DNA from: Macrotrachela quadricornifera
Taxonomy: Eukaryota > Rotifera > Eurotatoria > Philodinida > Philodinidae
Assembly: GCA_022393335.1 (NCBI GenBank)
Contig: JAJEKB010021308.1
Span: 1,533,321 to 1,597,320 of the forward strand
Length of the DNA: 64,000 nucleotides
Reading direction: 5' to 3'
Positions 13,562-24,946 of this stretch are shown here, one piece after another. Numbering within the stretch: position 1 is the stretch's first letter; each line of letters opens with the position of its first letter. Below the pieces are notes generated by a model that was not told the origin of the DNA, did not search any database, and saw only the letters and a list, made by a program, of their open reading frames with translations. Position numbers and translations under genes: made by a program.

Positions 13562-15260
13562 GGTACGTTTTTTTTTGTCTTGTTCATTTGCGCAGAAGTT
13601 CTTTTCTTCGTATGGACTGAAATTTTATTAAAAGGATAGTCACGATAGTGGAAGGATGTGTTGATCGTTGGATTCAAAATGGTTGAAATTCGTGCTGACG
13701 TTAGTAGAGATGAAGCTATTTTGTGTGTGGTGATGGTATTTGATGAATTTCATCGTAAAGCATTTCGGAAACTGCGTCATATGTTTATCTTAGAATGATT
13801 AAAAGAAGTATATTATGGATAAAAGTTATTGAAAAGGTGGATGACATTCTTGGTTGGAAGAGATCTGAGAATTGTTGTTAATAATGGAATAAATCTTTTG
13901 TTTTGAGTTGAGTGATATAAATGAACGTGTTCACGGTTTACTTTGTTATTGAATGAGGTTTTATTGTTATCGGTGATTGAGAAGTGTGATTTACTTTGAA
14001 GTGCGGAAGATAGTCGAATAATAATATGATTATTGCTGTCAGTCTGTTTTTACATGTACTGATGTGAAGAAGATTGTTTCGATAGTTCTTTCAAGTTAAG
14101 GTGATTGTTGAATCGCGCTATATTGAGAGTAGTTTGTTTACTTCGCCATATTTTACTCAAGTAATATTTTTGAATTTGTCGAATTCGGACTGTGATACGT
14201 GGATAAATGGATAAATAATTCAATATTGTATGGATTTCATTGTTTCAAAGGACCTTTTCGACTCAATTTTCATCGTTTTTTTGTATGAGGTAAAGCTGAA
14301 ACGATGTTTCTTTCGACTGAATTGGCAGAACGTCAGGCTTCTCATCCGCTTATAATCGGATGAAGTGAAATGTTTTGTTTTTTATTGAATAAAATCTAAT
14401 GAATGATAGATAAAGACGATGATCTGCTATTGATTTTAGGAGAGGGTCATATGACAAAAAAAAGTATGCTTGTCATCGAGGTCAAAGGTGAAAACAACAT
14501 GTTCTTAGGAAAACCGATCAAACAATCACAACTTCAGAGCCAACTGCATGCTTAACGTTTGAACAGAGGTAATCGAGGTCAGGGAATCGAATGGTACTAT
14601 TACAGTGGTCTGGTCTAAAACTTAGACTGAAATTTTGATTTTATTTTGACTACGTAATATACGTATACATGGTCAAAAAAGCAAGATTTCAAGCACATAG
14701 TACGAATATTATGTGATCAAAAAAAATCAAAATTTCAGTCTAAGTTTTAGACCAAACCACTGCAGTTTTTGATTTTTTCAAATAATTTTTTGTTTCGATG
14801 AAAGTGAGGTTATATGAAAAATACTAATAGGATTTCGTGTATATGTCAACTTGTGCCAGTTCATAGCGCGCAGGTTAAATAAGCGCAAGATTAAAAAAGC
14901 GATTCTCGCAGCTCGAAATTGATCCAATCAAAGTCTTTTGATGCCGCACGTTGAACCAAGAAAATTTTTTTGGCTCCATGTTTCATAGAATCGGATGTTT
15001 TCGAGCTCGTTTTCTTCATCAATTAGAGTTTTCAAGTTAAAAGTCAATCCCATTTAAAGTTTTTGGTGTTCCAAAAAATCCACTCAATCATAGATTTTTA
15101 ATGCTAGATTTAGGACAATTGAGATTCTATCAGGCTGAAAATGCAAGGAATCAGAAGTTTGCGTGTTTGTGCTCTCTTTCAATTACATTTTTTCACGCCT
15201 AAATTTTAACTAATGATAAGTTTTTGATGTCGAACTCTTCATCAATTACATTAGTTTCAG
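13562..15260. other. Intergenic sequence without a supported gene
   Basis: Less AT-extreme than the satellite beside it. No credible ORF. It holds one 160-bp inverted-repeat element (14603-14762). Confidence 0.45.
14603..14762. mobile_element. Short TIR element (MITE), 160 bp
   Basis: Arms of about 45 bp start CAGTGGTCTGGTCTAAAACT and end with the matching complement in CCACTG. Match is near perfect through AGACTGAAATTTTGATTT. The CAGTGG terminus resembles hAT-type ends. The flanking 8 bp on the two sides do not match, so there is no visible target duplication. Confidence 0.75.
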
Positions 15261-15484
15261 GCTTGATATCCTAGCGCTCAGAAATGTATTAGAGGGTTAT
15301 GTAAACAACGTTGCGAAACTAGAGTCTCTACACCGATCGTACAGGAAAATTGGAGAACCGCAAGAATAAATCGTATAGATAAAGCTAGAAAGATTGAAGA
15401 AATACGGATGCACAAAAAAACGGCTAGTCGTGAGTGGCGTCGACCAACAGCTAGCCGTTCATTTCTATTATTAATTAAAATCAA
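15261..15484 (+). pseudogene. Frameshifted exon of an unrecognised charged protein
   Basis: An acceptor-like TTAGTTTCAG ends at 15260 and a donor GTATGT follows at 15485. From 15262 a frame reads LDILALRNVLEGYVNNVAKL and onward to a TAA at 15367-15369. The adjacent frame then stays open with strongly coding-like basic residues (RINRIDKARKIEEIRMHKK) to the donor. Switching frame once near 15362 gives a continuous helical, charged segment, as expected of an exon with a one-base indel. The protein family was not recognised. It may simply be chance open frames. Confidence 0.35.
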
Positions 15485-15561
15485 GTATGTTCGAGACTAA
15501 TTAGGGACTGCTCCAGCAGAATAACCTTTACGAGAGAACATCTCCAACTGTCTCCTCACTT

Positions 15562-15750
15562 TTGAATCAAGTATATGCCAAAGTGACAGTCTTGAATGAG
15601 CTATTAAACATCGTGAAAAGGTTCGGTTCCCCAGACCGTTTAAGTAAAGATATACAGTTATTAATGTTAATACTTTGGCTGCACTACTGTACTAACATAT
15701 ATGATACCTTTAGTGAAATCGTCCAATCCGGTGCAAGTTTATATCATTAG
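15562..15750 (+). other. Short ORF, possible downstream exon
   Basis: A 62-codon frame with a fairly protein-like composition (NELLNIVKRFGSPDRLSKD) lying 77 bases after the broken exon that ends at 15484, on the same strand. It may be another piece of the same dead gene. No domain was recognised and no clear acceptor site was found. Confidence 0.2.
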
Positions 15751-18476
15751 TAAAATAGTCAATACTGGTCAGTATCCTAAAATGTGAAATCAATGCTTTT
15801 TATCGGAGATACAAACTTGTTTGACGTGTGGATTCATTATAAAAACAATACGCACTCTTCCTCATGGATGCAAATACTCCCTTGATTGAACGAAGGGTCA
15901 TATGGAAAAAACTAAAAAAGAGATTGTGTGTCTGATTGTTTTGTGCTTAGGTCAAAAGAACATCAGAGCCAAGATAAATTTGTACTGTTACTTGTATATT
16001 TGCACGCGTTGTTTTCAATATCCAGTCGTGAACTTATGGACTGTTTTGCTCTAGTGCTTTTGTATTTGGCAGTGCGAACGACTAATCGCTCGTTTGTGGA
16101 ATTCAGCAGGAATTCTTACAGTGTATGTCTCTAGAAAATCTACTAAGTACTTCGAAAAAACTTCATTGAGACTCTGATATTCAAAAATTTCAAAATAATG
16201 CAACCTTTTTAGAAAGATGATGAAATTGAATTTATAATGGATAGCTACCAACGAAACTTGAACTTCGATATGCTCAACGAGAATTTTCTCTTGAAAGCTA
16301 AATGCCAGTCTGATAGAGGGGTATATAAATAACTTTTAGCACAGTTCTTAATAGACCTAAACATGGAACTTTTGAATCTTTTTTTCAGTTCCAGATGCTC
16401 TGACATTTTGAGGATGATACAAGATCAATGCAGCCAAGAATCGGAGAGTATTTCAAATTTCGTTATTTAAGCATTACAGTACGTTGCCATTGGTCGTCAG
16501 TGAAATGGCAATAAAATTGAAAGGACCAGATGGATAAAGCATTATTCTTCCCATAAGTTACTTTACTTTTATAGTGTCCTTTTTATAGACAAAATATCAG
16601 CTGAAAGCCTCTACACATTTGGTAAGTTTTTCCTGTTTTGATTGTCGTTTACTAACGGAATTATCAATAACAATAGCTGACATCAAACAAGAAGTAGCAA
16701 ACAACTATATCTTTTATGAATGATATATTTTTTCTCATAATACAAGAGATTATTCCTTATTAATTACTATAATTTACAACTTCCAAGTTATACACGATGG
16801 AAAATGAAATTAATGAAGCATGATTTTCGTCTATTATTGCATCAAAACAGGCAGAGATCAGACAAGCCGTTGAGTGATATATTTATACGAATTTATCATT
16901 CAATTAGATTACATGTGGTGGTACTCGAATCGCGCCCAAAGCTATTCAAATGTAGTCAATTTTCTAGTGGATCGTGCGAACCAAATACCGAAGATCGTCC
17001 GCTTATTGCTAGTTATTTCGATTTACAGCGTATACATTTGCAAAGGCATTAGATCTCTTCAGCTCATTATTGATTTTCGCTGGCCACTCGATCATATCAT
17101 TTTTTACCTTTTGAAAACGAAAACGCAGAAACCTGAACTACTCTGTAGAACTGTTGGAGATATTTGGTTACACTTACATCTAGTCTCGCTGCCAACCAGA
17201 ATCAATTATTCGATCAATAAATGCACCATATTGATTTTCAGAAAAATTTTTATATATAATCATAATGTCTATATAGGCCATTTGTCTAGCACGGAGTAGA
17301 TGAATGACAAATATTGAGAAGGCATCTGATCGACGCACAATCATGCCTTCCAAAAGTAGTTAATTGAAAAAGTACTGGTTAAATTGAAAACAAACATCAT
17401 TTTGAATAACATTAGACACAAAAATATTCAAATATGCCATATGATAGGTACAGATTATAGAGTTGCATTGAAAAATTAAATATCGCGCCAATCAGCTTTG
17501 AAGATGTTCCATATACCATTTGATGCAATTTTTCACGCTCTTTCAGAATCCGGCATCCAAAAAATGGTACCCACCTTTGTCGACAGACTTTTATCCAATA
17601 CTGCCACTCTATACATCAAGGCTCTGTGAATCTGAGAAAGCATGAAGGACAAATCTGTTCAGGCAGTTTGATAGAGCAAAAAATTTTCTATCTTTTAAGA
17701 TATTACAATAAAAGCTACCTACAAGCCTTGAGGAGAAACTAACGAAATATGGCCAAAATGAAAAGTTCTGTATTTTGACCTAGAACCAGTATCAGATATG
17801 CTCAGTATTAACTTCATAACTTTTTAGGAAAAGGTTTGGATGAGCTAAAAATTTGTCTTTATAGATTTTGAAACATGAGCTTTCATTCGGTTTGAGTAAG
17901 TCCCGTTTTTAAAAATTGCCATATACAGTGTTGGTCGTAGTCTCATGGAGCCTCTCTTACTATTACATAGGCTGCATCTATTTCTTCGATTCTAACGTAA
18001 ACTGGGTTCCTTAGAATGTTGGTTGACACTCAAATATAGCTAATGCACTTTGGACATTGTTTTTTTGATGAAACCTTATGATTGGATGAAAGTTTCGGAT
18101 AAAACCAACTTCAATATGCTGTTTCGGAATTTGAAATAATTTTTCATTCATCCAACGCCACATACAGGATTATAGACCTCTCACAACATCGTGAAGAATT
18201 AGATGAAGATGCTCATTAACCTCAATGATGGGCATATATTCAGAAACTAGACACTTTGCACTATCTAGCTATGCAATAAAAGAAAATTCGACTACCTGGC
18301 GAGAAAATCGATTTCCTGAGGTAGGAGCAGCCTTGACCAACACAGAGTTATATTATTCATTGGTATTCATTTCGGTTTTACTTTTCCGAATTTAGCTACA
18401 TATTCTCGTCAAAACTTACACCTTCTCTAGCTTGAGTTTTATATGGATGCTGACGTGGCAACGAGTCTAACACGAC
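15751..18476. other. Region without a supported gene
   Basis: Two overlapping frames at 16804-17299 are open but have no recognisable domain and overlap each other out of frame, so they may be decayed or chance ORFs. Nothing else is supportable. Confidence 0.4.
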
Positions 18477-18608
18477 ATGAGCCTTATTCATCGATTCATT
18501 GTTGGCTACGCACATGTATAAAAATGGCCATATAATATCTTATTTATTTCTAAGAGTCGTATCGTTGCTATTATCTATATCTCTTCCCTTCTCTCTATCG
18601 TCGCTAGG
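18477..18608 (-). repeat. Left arm of the inverted repeat around THAP/SWIM genes, with a coding relic
   Basis: This 132-bp arm is a close reverse complement of 20233-20364. On the minus strand, 18608-18540 reads SDDREKGRDIDNSNDTTLRN-K-stop, nearly identical to the C-terminal tail encoded on the plus strand at 20236-20301. The sequence upstream of this tail on the minus strand differs, so it is a relic of a paralogue whose body is gone. It lies downstream of the THAP ORF on the same strand. Confidence 0.75.
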
Positions 18609-18853
18609 AGTCCTAGTTCTATGCGTAGAGTCTTTCATCTACCATCTTGGCATTAGATTAAAACCAAAACATCTTTGTTTGTATAGAAAAGATTACATGT
18701 TCGATAGAATTTTATCTCCAATGATTCAAAAACCATTTTAAAAAGAGTGTAAGATCGAAAACCAGTAAAATATCTAATATTCATATCATCGTCGCGAAAA
18801 CGTTCAATGCATATAGTTGTATTCAATAATTTATTCTCATATAATGATATTTT
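18609..18853. other. Spacer between the left inverted arm and the THAP ORF
   Basis: The plus-strand frame at 18499-18741 runs through the antisense of the coding relic and is not a likely gene. Nothing else was seen. Confidence 0.4.
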
Positions 18854-19201
18854 TTAGAATAAATTCGATAAGCCATTAAAATCTAAATCAGTTTGAGTTG
18901 CAACAGAAGTGGATGAATCAGTAAATCGAATAGATATAGTTAAATTCATTGGTATAGCACCATGTTTCAATCGTTTTGTATTTTTCAAAGCAGCATTTTT
19001 CTTACTACCTTGAGTTTGTATAAATGAAGATGAATCAAAATGATTATCGCACACCATTTTGCTCAAGACATCCGTGAGATCAGTTCGATTAAGTAATTGA
19101 AGCCATATTTGTTGTAAATTTTTATCAACTGGAAATCGATGAAAAGAGATATTGGTAAATGGAGATTCTTTGTTGAGACAACCAACACATCGTTTTACCA
19201 T
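18854..19201 (-). CDS. THAP-type zinc-finger protein
   Basis: 115 residues with an N-terminal C2CH THAP finger: C5 and C8, FHRFP at 20-24, W33, C51 and H54 followed by F, and a closing GAIP at 81-84 in place of the usual AVP. THAP domains bind DNA and occur in transcription factors and P-element-like transposases. After the finger come a short linker, STSVATQTD, and the stop. Full-length relatives are usually longer, so this may be only the surviving first exon of a bigger gene. The tail relic at 18540-18608 fits that idea. The start ATG lies just before the finger, as is normal for the family. The SWIM pseudogene lies on the opposite strand 258 bases away. Confidence 0.75.
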   Translation of the reverse strand: MVKRCVGCLNKESPFTNISFHRFPVDKNLQQIWLQLLNRTDLTDVLSKMVCDNHFDSSSFIQTQGSKKNAALKNTKRLKHGAIPMNLTISIRFTDSSTSVATQTDLDFNGLSNLF

Positions 19202-19459
19202 TTTGTAAATGGCAATATTGAGTTAACTCAAACGACACGTTTTATAATAATGATATAATCTCGTCAGTAAGACGATAATGATCAATAATCTGATCTATTC
19301 ATTACTATACACGGAGCACTGTTAATCATAAACTAATTAACGATATACACATGCCGGTGTCTTATCTTGTAATCTCATTAAGAACATTAATGGCTAGCAG
19401 TAGAAAGATAGATTATCCATATTCTTGTTTTATTTTTTCATTTCTCATTTCCAATCAAC

Positions 19460-20301
19460 ATGTCATCATCATCTCATATAATTTCTATCGTTGATTATAA
19501 GAGACCTTTCAACATTGATATTGGCTCTATTACGGAATACTTTTCATCGGTATTAGCTAGTGATGGAAATCTGAATCGCGGTGCATTAAAGAATGGAAAT
19601 TTATTATTCAAAAATCATTTTGTTCACAATATTACTATAGTTCGTGATTATACAACGAGAATAATATCAACTAAATGTAGAGCACAAATGGAAAAATCTA
19701 TTACTTATCAAATAAGTGTGTATATATACTTCTTTTATACTTGAATATATTATTTCAATTGAATATGACAATAAACATCAAGCGGCCAGCTGACATTTTA
19801 AAGGCATCATGTGAATGTGTAGATGAATATGGTGAGAGTGCCGCGTGCAAACATCTTGCTACTCTCTGCTTTGCATTATTAGATTACGATGATAAAAAAC
19901 TTTACGAATCATGTACACAATGGCTTCAAGAGTGGCATCAGCCAACTCGGAAATTTTCCAAACCAATGAATTTATGAGATATTAATTTTACTTCTACGAA
20001 TCATGATAAAAGTGAAGAAGAAAAACCTAAATATTTACAGTTTCTTAAATCAAACGTTTATATTTCTGAGGCCTCGACGGTATTAACCCAGTTAATCATA
20101 AAATATGATCAACGAGCACTTAGAGCTGCCAATTCTCTTTTGCCGAAGCAGATTGCTGTTACTTGTATACCGCTTCAATCGCGCAATATTGCTCAAATCT
20201 CATTACCAGAACCTGTACAAAACTTAACATCCCCTAGCGATGATAGAGAGAAGGGAAGAGACATAGATAAAATCAATGATACCGCTCTTAGAAATAAATA
20301 A
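19460..20301 (+). pseudogene. SWIM zinc-finger protein, interrupted by TGA
   Basis: Exon 1 (19460-19715) and exon 2 (from 19790) join in frame across a 74-nt intron, GTGTGT at 19716 to CCAG ending 19789. The SWIM motif CxC..CxH is complete: TGT at 19810 and 19816, TGC at 19846, CAT at 19852. It is followed by a helical segment and a WLQEWHQP motif typical of invertebrate SWIM proteins of the THAP/YqaJ-type family. An in-frame TGA at 19975-19977 stops the protein, yet the same frame stays open and family-like for 107 more codons to TAA at 20299-20301. The break therefore looks like a point mutation in a once longer gene; stop readthrough is possible but less likely. The N-terminus is short and starts without a THAP finger. 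Confidence 0.7.
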
Positions 20302-20364
20302 GATATTATATGGCCATTTTTATACATGTGCGTGACCAGCAATGAATCGATGAATAAGGCTCAT
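20233..20364 (+). repeat. Right arm of the inverted repeat around THAP/SWIM genes
   Basis: Reverse complement of 18477-18608 with few differences. It covers the last 20 codons of the SWIM gene plus its 3-prime flank, ending in AATAAGGCTCAT. Because coding tail and flank are both shared, the arms are best read as the ends of two opposed paralogous genes or of a duplicated element. Confidence 0.75.
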
Positions 20365-21032
20365 TAGTCAAATTGACAGTTCCTTTTGTTTTTCTTCATC
20401 ATTCACATTATCCCCGCCAACACACGCATATAATGAAATCACAGGCATTATTGCATGGATGGTAAGAGCAATATGAATGATAAAGAAAAATCGCTTCTTT
20501 CTTTTTTCTTTTCCTTAGCTGTTTTGCCTATGCACATAAATAAAAAGCTCGCTCTCCTTCATGGTTGGTTGATTACTTCATCCACGTTTTAATACGCTTT
20601 TCTTTTTTCTTTTTACGCCGATACAATGAGAGTATCACATTATTTTCTCACGAAGAGTGTCTTTGTATAATAATTTGTTTTTTTTTTGCACACTAATTCC
20701 CGTTGAATACTTCTTTTAATATTCGTCCGGTCCCATTTCATGTTACTGTAATTTTATACAAGACTCTATATCTACAGTGGATCAATTCGTATTGCGGCAC
20801 ACTTAGTAAGTTTCGCTAGGGATGTAAATATGAGTTTTTTTACATCATACGAAAGCCTCTCAAGATTATTTGTTATAGATTTTCTGCAAGAAGGTTTTAT
20901 TCCATCTTGATGAAGGCAGAATCTAGAGTTCTTGTAATCTATCCCTGGATAGACGCATGAATCAAGAAGATCTCTAGAAAAATCTCGTCCATTTTGAAAG
21001 AAAACAGAATCTAGTTCAGGAGGATTTGTTAG
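20365..21032. other. Spacer without a supported gene
   Basis: T-rich and C/T-rich tracts and no credible ORF. Confidence 0.4.
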
Positions 21033-22002
21033 TTACAGTAAATGTCCCTAATAACGATCCACTATTATAGAGCTAATATCAGCGCCAGAATGTAAGACAT
21101 CTGATTGCTTTTTGAATAACTTTTGATTGGAACAAGGTGGAGACCAGCGGTTTTCAGCATTTGATAACCAAAACTCCAGAACACATTTTTACAAACAAAA
21201 CGTTTCTGAGAAAACTTTTGAATTTAGGTTTTTCAGAGGATCTTTGAAGAACCACGATGGGATTTTGGAGATTGTCATAGAAGCCTGCTGATTTGTTTAC
21301 ATCTTAGGAATCAGTATCAAAAACTATATCGATCCATATATCTTTCTAGTCTTTCAACGCAATTTTTTTTGTTGAAAATTTACTTCTAGCTAGTCTCAGA
21401 ATCACATCGATAAATAAGTTCAGTCAGAAAACGACAGCGAACTAATCTTTCAGCGAAAAATAAATTCGTTGAAAGATTAGAACAATATATGAATCGATGC
21501 AGTTTTTGATGCTGATTCCTAAGATGTAAACAAATCAGCAGGCTTCTATGACAATCTCCAAGATGCCATCGTGGTTCTTCACAGATCCTCTGAAAAACCT
21601 AAATTCAAAAGTTTTCTCAGAAACGTTTTGTTTGTAAAAATATGTTCTTGAGTTTTGGTTATCAAATGCTGAAAACAGCTGGGCACTACCTTGTTTCAAT
21701 CAAAAGTTATTCAAAAGATAATCAGATGTCTTACATTCTGACGCTGATATTGGCTTTATAATAGTGGGTCGTTATTAGGGACAGTGCACCTAATAACGAC
21801 GGAGAGAGCTGTCGATCATAGACCGCTATTTTCTCTGTCACAATGCTTCATAAGGTAGGTCATTCTTATATCATTTGAAAGATGAGAATCCAAAGATTAT
21901 ACTAATATAAAAATATTTTCAATCGAATGTAAAATGGCTGTGTCCTAAGTCTAACAATAAATCTGAAAATTGTTCCGTCGTTATTAGGGACATTTACTGT
22001 AA
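21033..22002. mobile_element. TIR element with internal palindrome, about 970 bp
   Basis: Termini are inverted: TTACAGTAAATGTCCCTAAT at the left and its complement at the right end near 22000. A second, longer inverted repeat inside joins about 21060-21345 to 21495-21780. A GTTAG pentamer stands just outside each end, which could be a 5-bp target duplication. No transposase frame is visible, so it is non-autonomous. Confidence 0.75.
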
Positions 22003-23311
22003 GTTAGGGAGAAACTCGAAATTTCAGCTTAAAAACATGAGTTGATCTCTAGATATAGTTGATACGTGTGTGAGGCGATGAATCTCATTTGAAATAACTT
22101 ATTGTACCATACTTTTCAATAAAGTTTCATTTTCAAAACAACGACACGAGTTATAACATAGATCTCTGTATTATAGATAATATTGATGATTGACTATTTT
22201 CCGATGATATTGAGAGTGTCCTATTATCTAAAATTTTCAGAAAAATGATTAGTAGATAAAGCAAGTTGGATCAATCAGTGTGATACACCAGGTAGAGAAT
22301 AGTTTCATTTGAAAGAGTATGATCCAACTGCATCGAATGGCGTTTTCGAAAAAATGGTAATCTCGAATTTAGGTAGCACAAATTTTTCAAACAAGACCAG
22401 AAAGGTCAAAGTACAACCAAAAGATGTGAAATTTTTACGAAAGACTACCTCATTCACTCCTTTGTACAAGTAACGCTTCAGGTCAAGATTCCAGGTTTTG
22501 ATATTTTACGAATTATCTATGGAAAATTGCGGTAATTGCTCCAGGATTATAAAGAAAATCGAAAGTTAAAATTTTGGCCTGAAGCTTTGCCTGTAAGAAG
22601 GGCAACATGAGAACAGTTTATGCTAAAAATTTCAGATGTTTTGATTTTATTTTAACCACAATACAAATATTAAAAAATATTGGTGGACTATATAGATTAT
22701 TCTATACACTATCAACAAAAATAAATCTTGCATTATTTTAATACAAGCAGGATCAAGTGGACCGAACCTTTCAGTTTAAAGGTTTCTGGACACAGGCTTT
22801 CATCTGAAATATTTTAAATCGATCCGTTGAAAGTAAATCGTCAATCTACATACTCAGAATTGAATTTCAAGTTTGACCTTTTTTGGTCTTGTTTGAAAAA
22901 TTTGTGCTACCTAAATTCGAGATTACGATTTTTTCGAAAACGCCACTCGATGTAGTTTGATATACTCTTTCAAATGAAACTATTCTCTACCTGGTGTATC
23001 ACACTGATTGGCCCAACTTCTTTATCTAATAATCATTTTTTCTGGAAATGATGTATAGCACTAATCCAGAAATTTTAGATAATAGGATACTTTCAATATC
23101 ATCAAAAAATAGCCAACCATCAATATTATCTGTAGTACAGAGATCTATGCCATAACTCGTGTCGTTGTTTTGAAAATGAAACTTTACTTAAAAGTATTGT
23201 ACTATAAGTTATTTCAAATGAGATTCATCCTTTCATACATGTATCAGCTATATCTAGAGATCGACTCATGTTTTTAAGCTAAAATTTTGGGTTTCTCTCT
23301 AACTTAACTAG
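22003..23311. mobile_element. Foldback element with about 400-bp arms
   Basis: Arms 22003-22400 and 22870-23311 are imperfect reverse complements. Shared landmarks include GTTAG(G/A)GAGAAAC at the ends and GTGTGATACACCAGGTAGAG near 22287 with its complement near 22995. The 470-bp centre has no gene. It abuts the element at 21033-22002 directly, so one probably inserted at the tip of the other. Confidence 0.7.
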
Positions 23312-23678
23312 GCGAAGCTGCTGTGAAAATATTCTCCAAATCAGTAACATTGATTGAGCAACGTTGGTGATGATTTAGATGTAATAGCTCCTAGGTAGGC
23401 TTTGAAAGGTTTAGCCATGTCCGTAGATAGGTCTTTATGAATCCTAGGTACCTTTCTAAATAGGCATTGAGAAATTCTAGGTACCTTATCTACAGAGAAC
23501 TTGAGGGTTTCTACAGACACCTCCACTAGATACTCTACCAAAGACACTCACTAGCATACCTACTACTTCAAGTTTGATTTTTTGTTAAAGTTGAAATATT
23601 GAAGTGTATTACTTTAACTTTAAACTTTAATTAAAATGTTTTTAAAGTTCACGCTTTAAGGACTGTAAGACATATTTG
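23312..23678. other. Spacer with short CTAGGTA-type repeats
   Basis: Several copies of CCTAGGTA/CTAGGTACCT-like motifs lie between 23388 and 23500. The minus-strand ORF over them is repeat-derived. Confidence 0.35.
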
Positions 23679-24066
23679 CGTGACACGACGTTTCCGCGCA
23701 AATGAATTTTCCTCTTCTATTTATATTGAGCTAATGGTGGAGAAATCACCTGGATTGCTACGTGAACTATCTGAGATGTTACAGATATCATCTATGATAC
23801 TGAAGGGATCACCTGAAATGCTAGAGGATTGCCTGAGATGCTTGATGCGCCACTTATGATACTAAACGCATGCATCGGTGAGGCTTGTAGAATCTCAGAT
23901 GGTCTGTCTAGCATCTCAGATAATTTCTGTAGCAATCCAAGTTATCCTACAAATATCATAGATCATCGCTCTAGTATCCCAGGTGATTCCTCCAGTATTG
24001 ATCCAACATACGCAGAAGAGAAAAAATTCATATGCGCGGTAGTGTTGCTGCACGGAAACGTCGATG
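23679..24066. mobile_element. Short copy of the GCGCGGAA / 24-bp minisatellite element
   Basis: Homologous to 56915-57715 but shorter. The left end has ACGTTTCCGCGCAAATGAAT and AGAAGAGG-type sequence; the right end has the complement plus GCGCGGTAGTGTTGCTGC. Between them are degenerate 24-bp units such as GATCACCTGAAATGCTAGAG. The 107-codon ORF at 23829-24152 is produced by the repeat. Confidence 0.7.
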
Positions 24067-24946
24067 AACTACATATTTGTCCGATCTGTTTTTCCGTAAA
24101 GAAAATGTTTGCTCTACATTACACTATTATAACCTTTAAGGTAAATAGGTAGCCCACTACCATCTGATGCAAGCACTTTCTTCTTTTCTTTCTGCGGTTG
24201 TGTATAAATGCATGATTTCTTCGTCTCTTTTCTAAATGCATTGCCATGAGGTTTTATTTGATCATTTCGAATCAAATACAGTACATTTATTGAAGATCCA
24301 TTTTTAAATCTAAAAAGATTCCGTCTTGAAACGGTTAAAGTGACCTTCTACTCTTAATAATTGCTAGTAATCAAGTAATCAGTTTGTTCCCCGTTGATAG
24401 ATAGAGTATGTTCTGTAAGAGTAGGAGAAAAGAAAAAGAGAAATTTTAGATAGATAGATAGAAGTATAAATGATATATAAATAGACATTCCACTATCTCT
24501 TTTCCTCGTTTCCTAAATTCACGAGATGTCCATTGTCTTTATATGTTCTATAAATTTAATCTATCTAAAACTTCATCGTTTCCCTTTTTTTCTAAACTTC
24601 TAGGACACACTCTATATATGTATGACTCATAAATTATATTGAAGAAAAACTTTATCTTTTTCTCTTTATTCTGACTGAGAGAAAAATGGCGTATAAGTTT
24701 TGATTGATCTTCGGACTAATACTATACGTTCAAGTCTCCATTTGTATTCAAACTCGAATTAGGCAATTCATATCTCGAAGTTGAGCTAAGTTTTCTGAAA
24801 ATACGATCGGAGATTTGTGAATTCATTCTCTCATAAACTCATCGATTTTCGAGACTCAAAAACTCATGAGATATTTTTTGAAGACGTTTCAGTTTCAGAA
24901 AATATGCATTTGTTTTTAGATTGTACCAAGAGAAACAGAAAGAAAA
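24067..24946. other. Upstream region of the SDR gene
   Basis: AT-rich with a small TAGA microsatellite near 24451-24470. No gene is supported. The 5-prime end of the SDR transcript probably lies here, but no promoter motif stands out. Confidence 0.4.

Noticed and set aside
16804..17299. Two overlapping ORFs of 82 and 141 codons
   Set aside because: Out of frame with each other, no recognisable motif; too weak to call even as a pseudogene.
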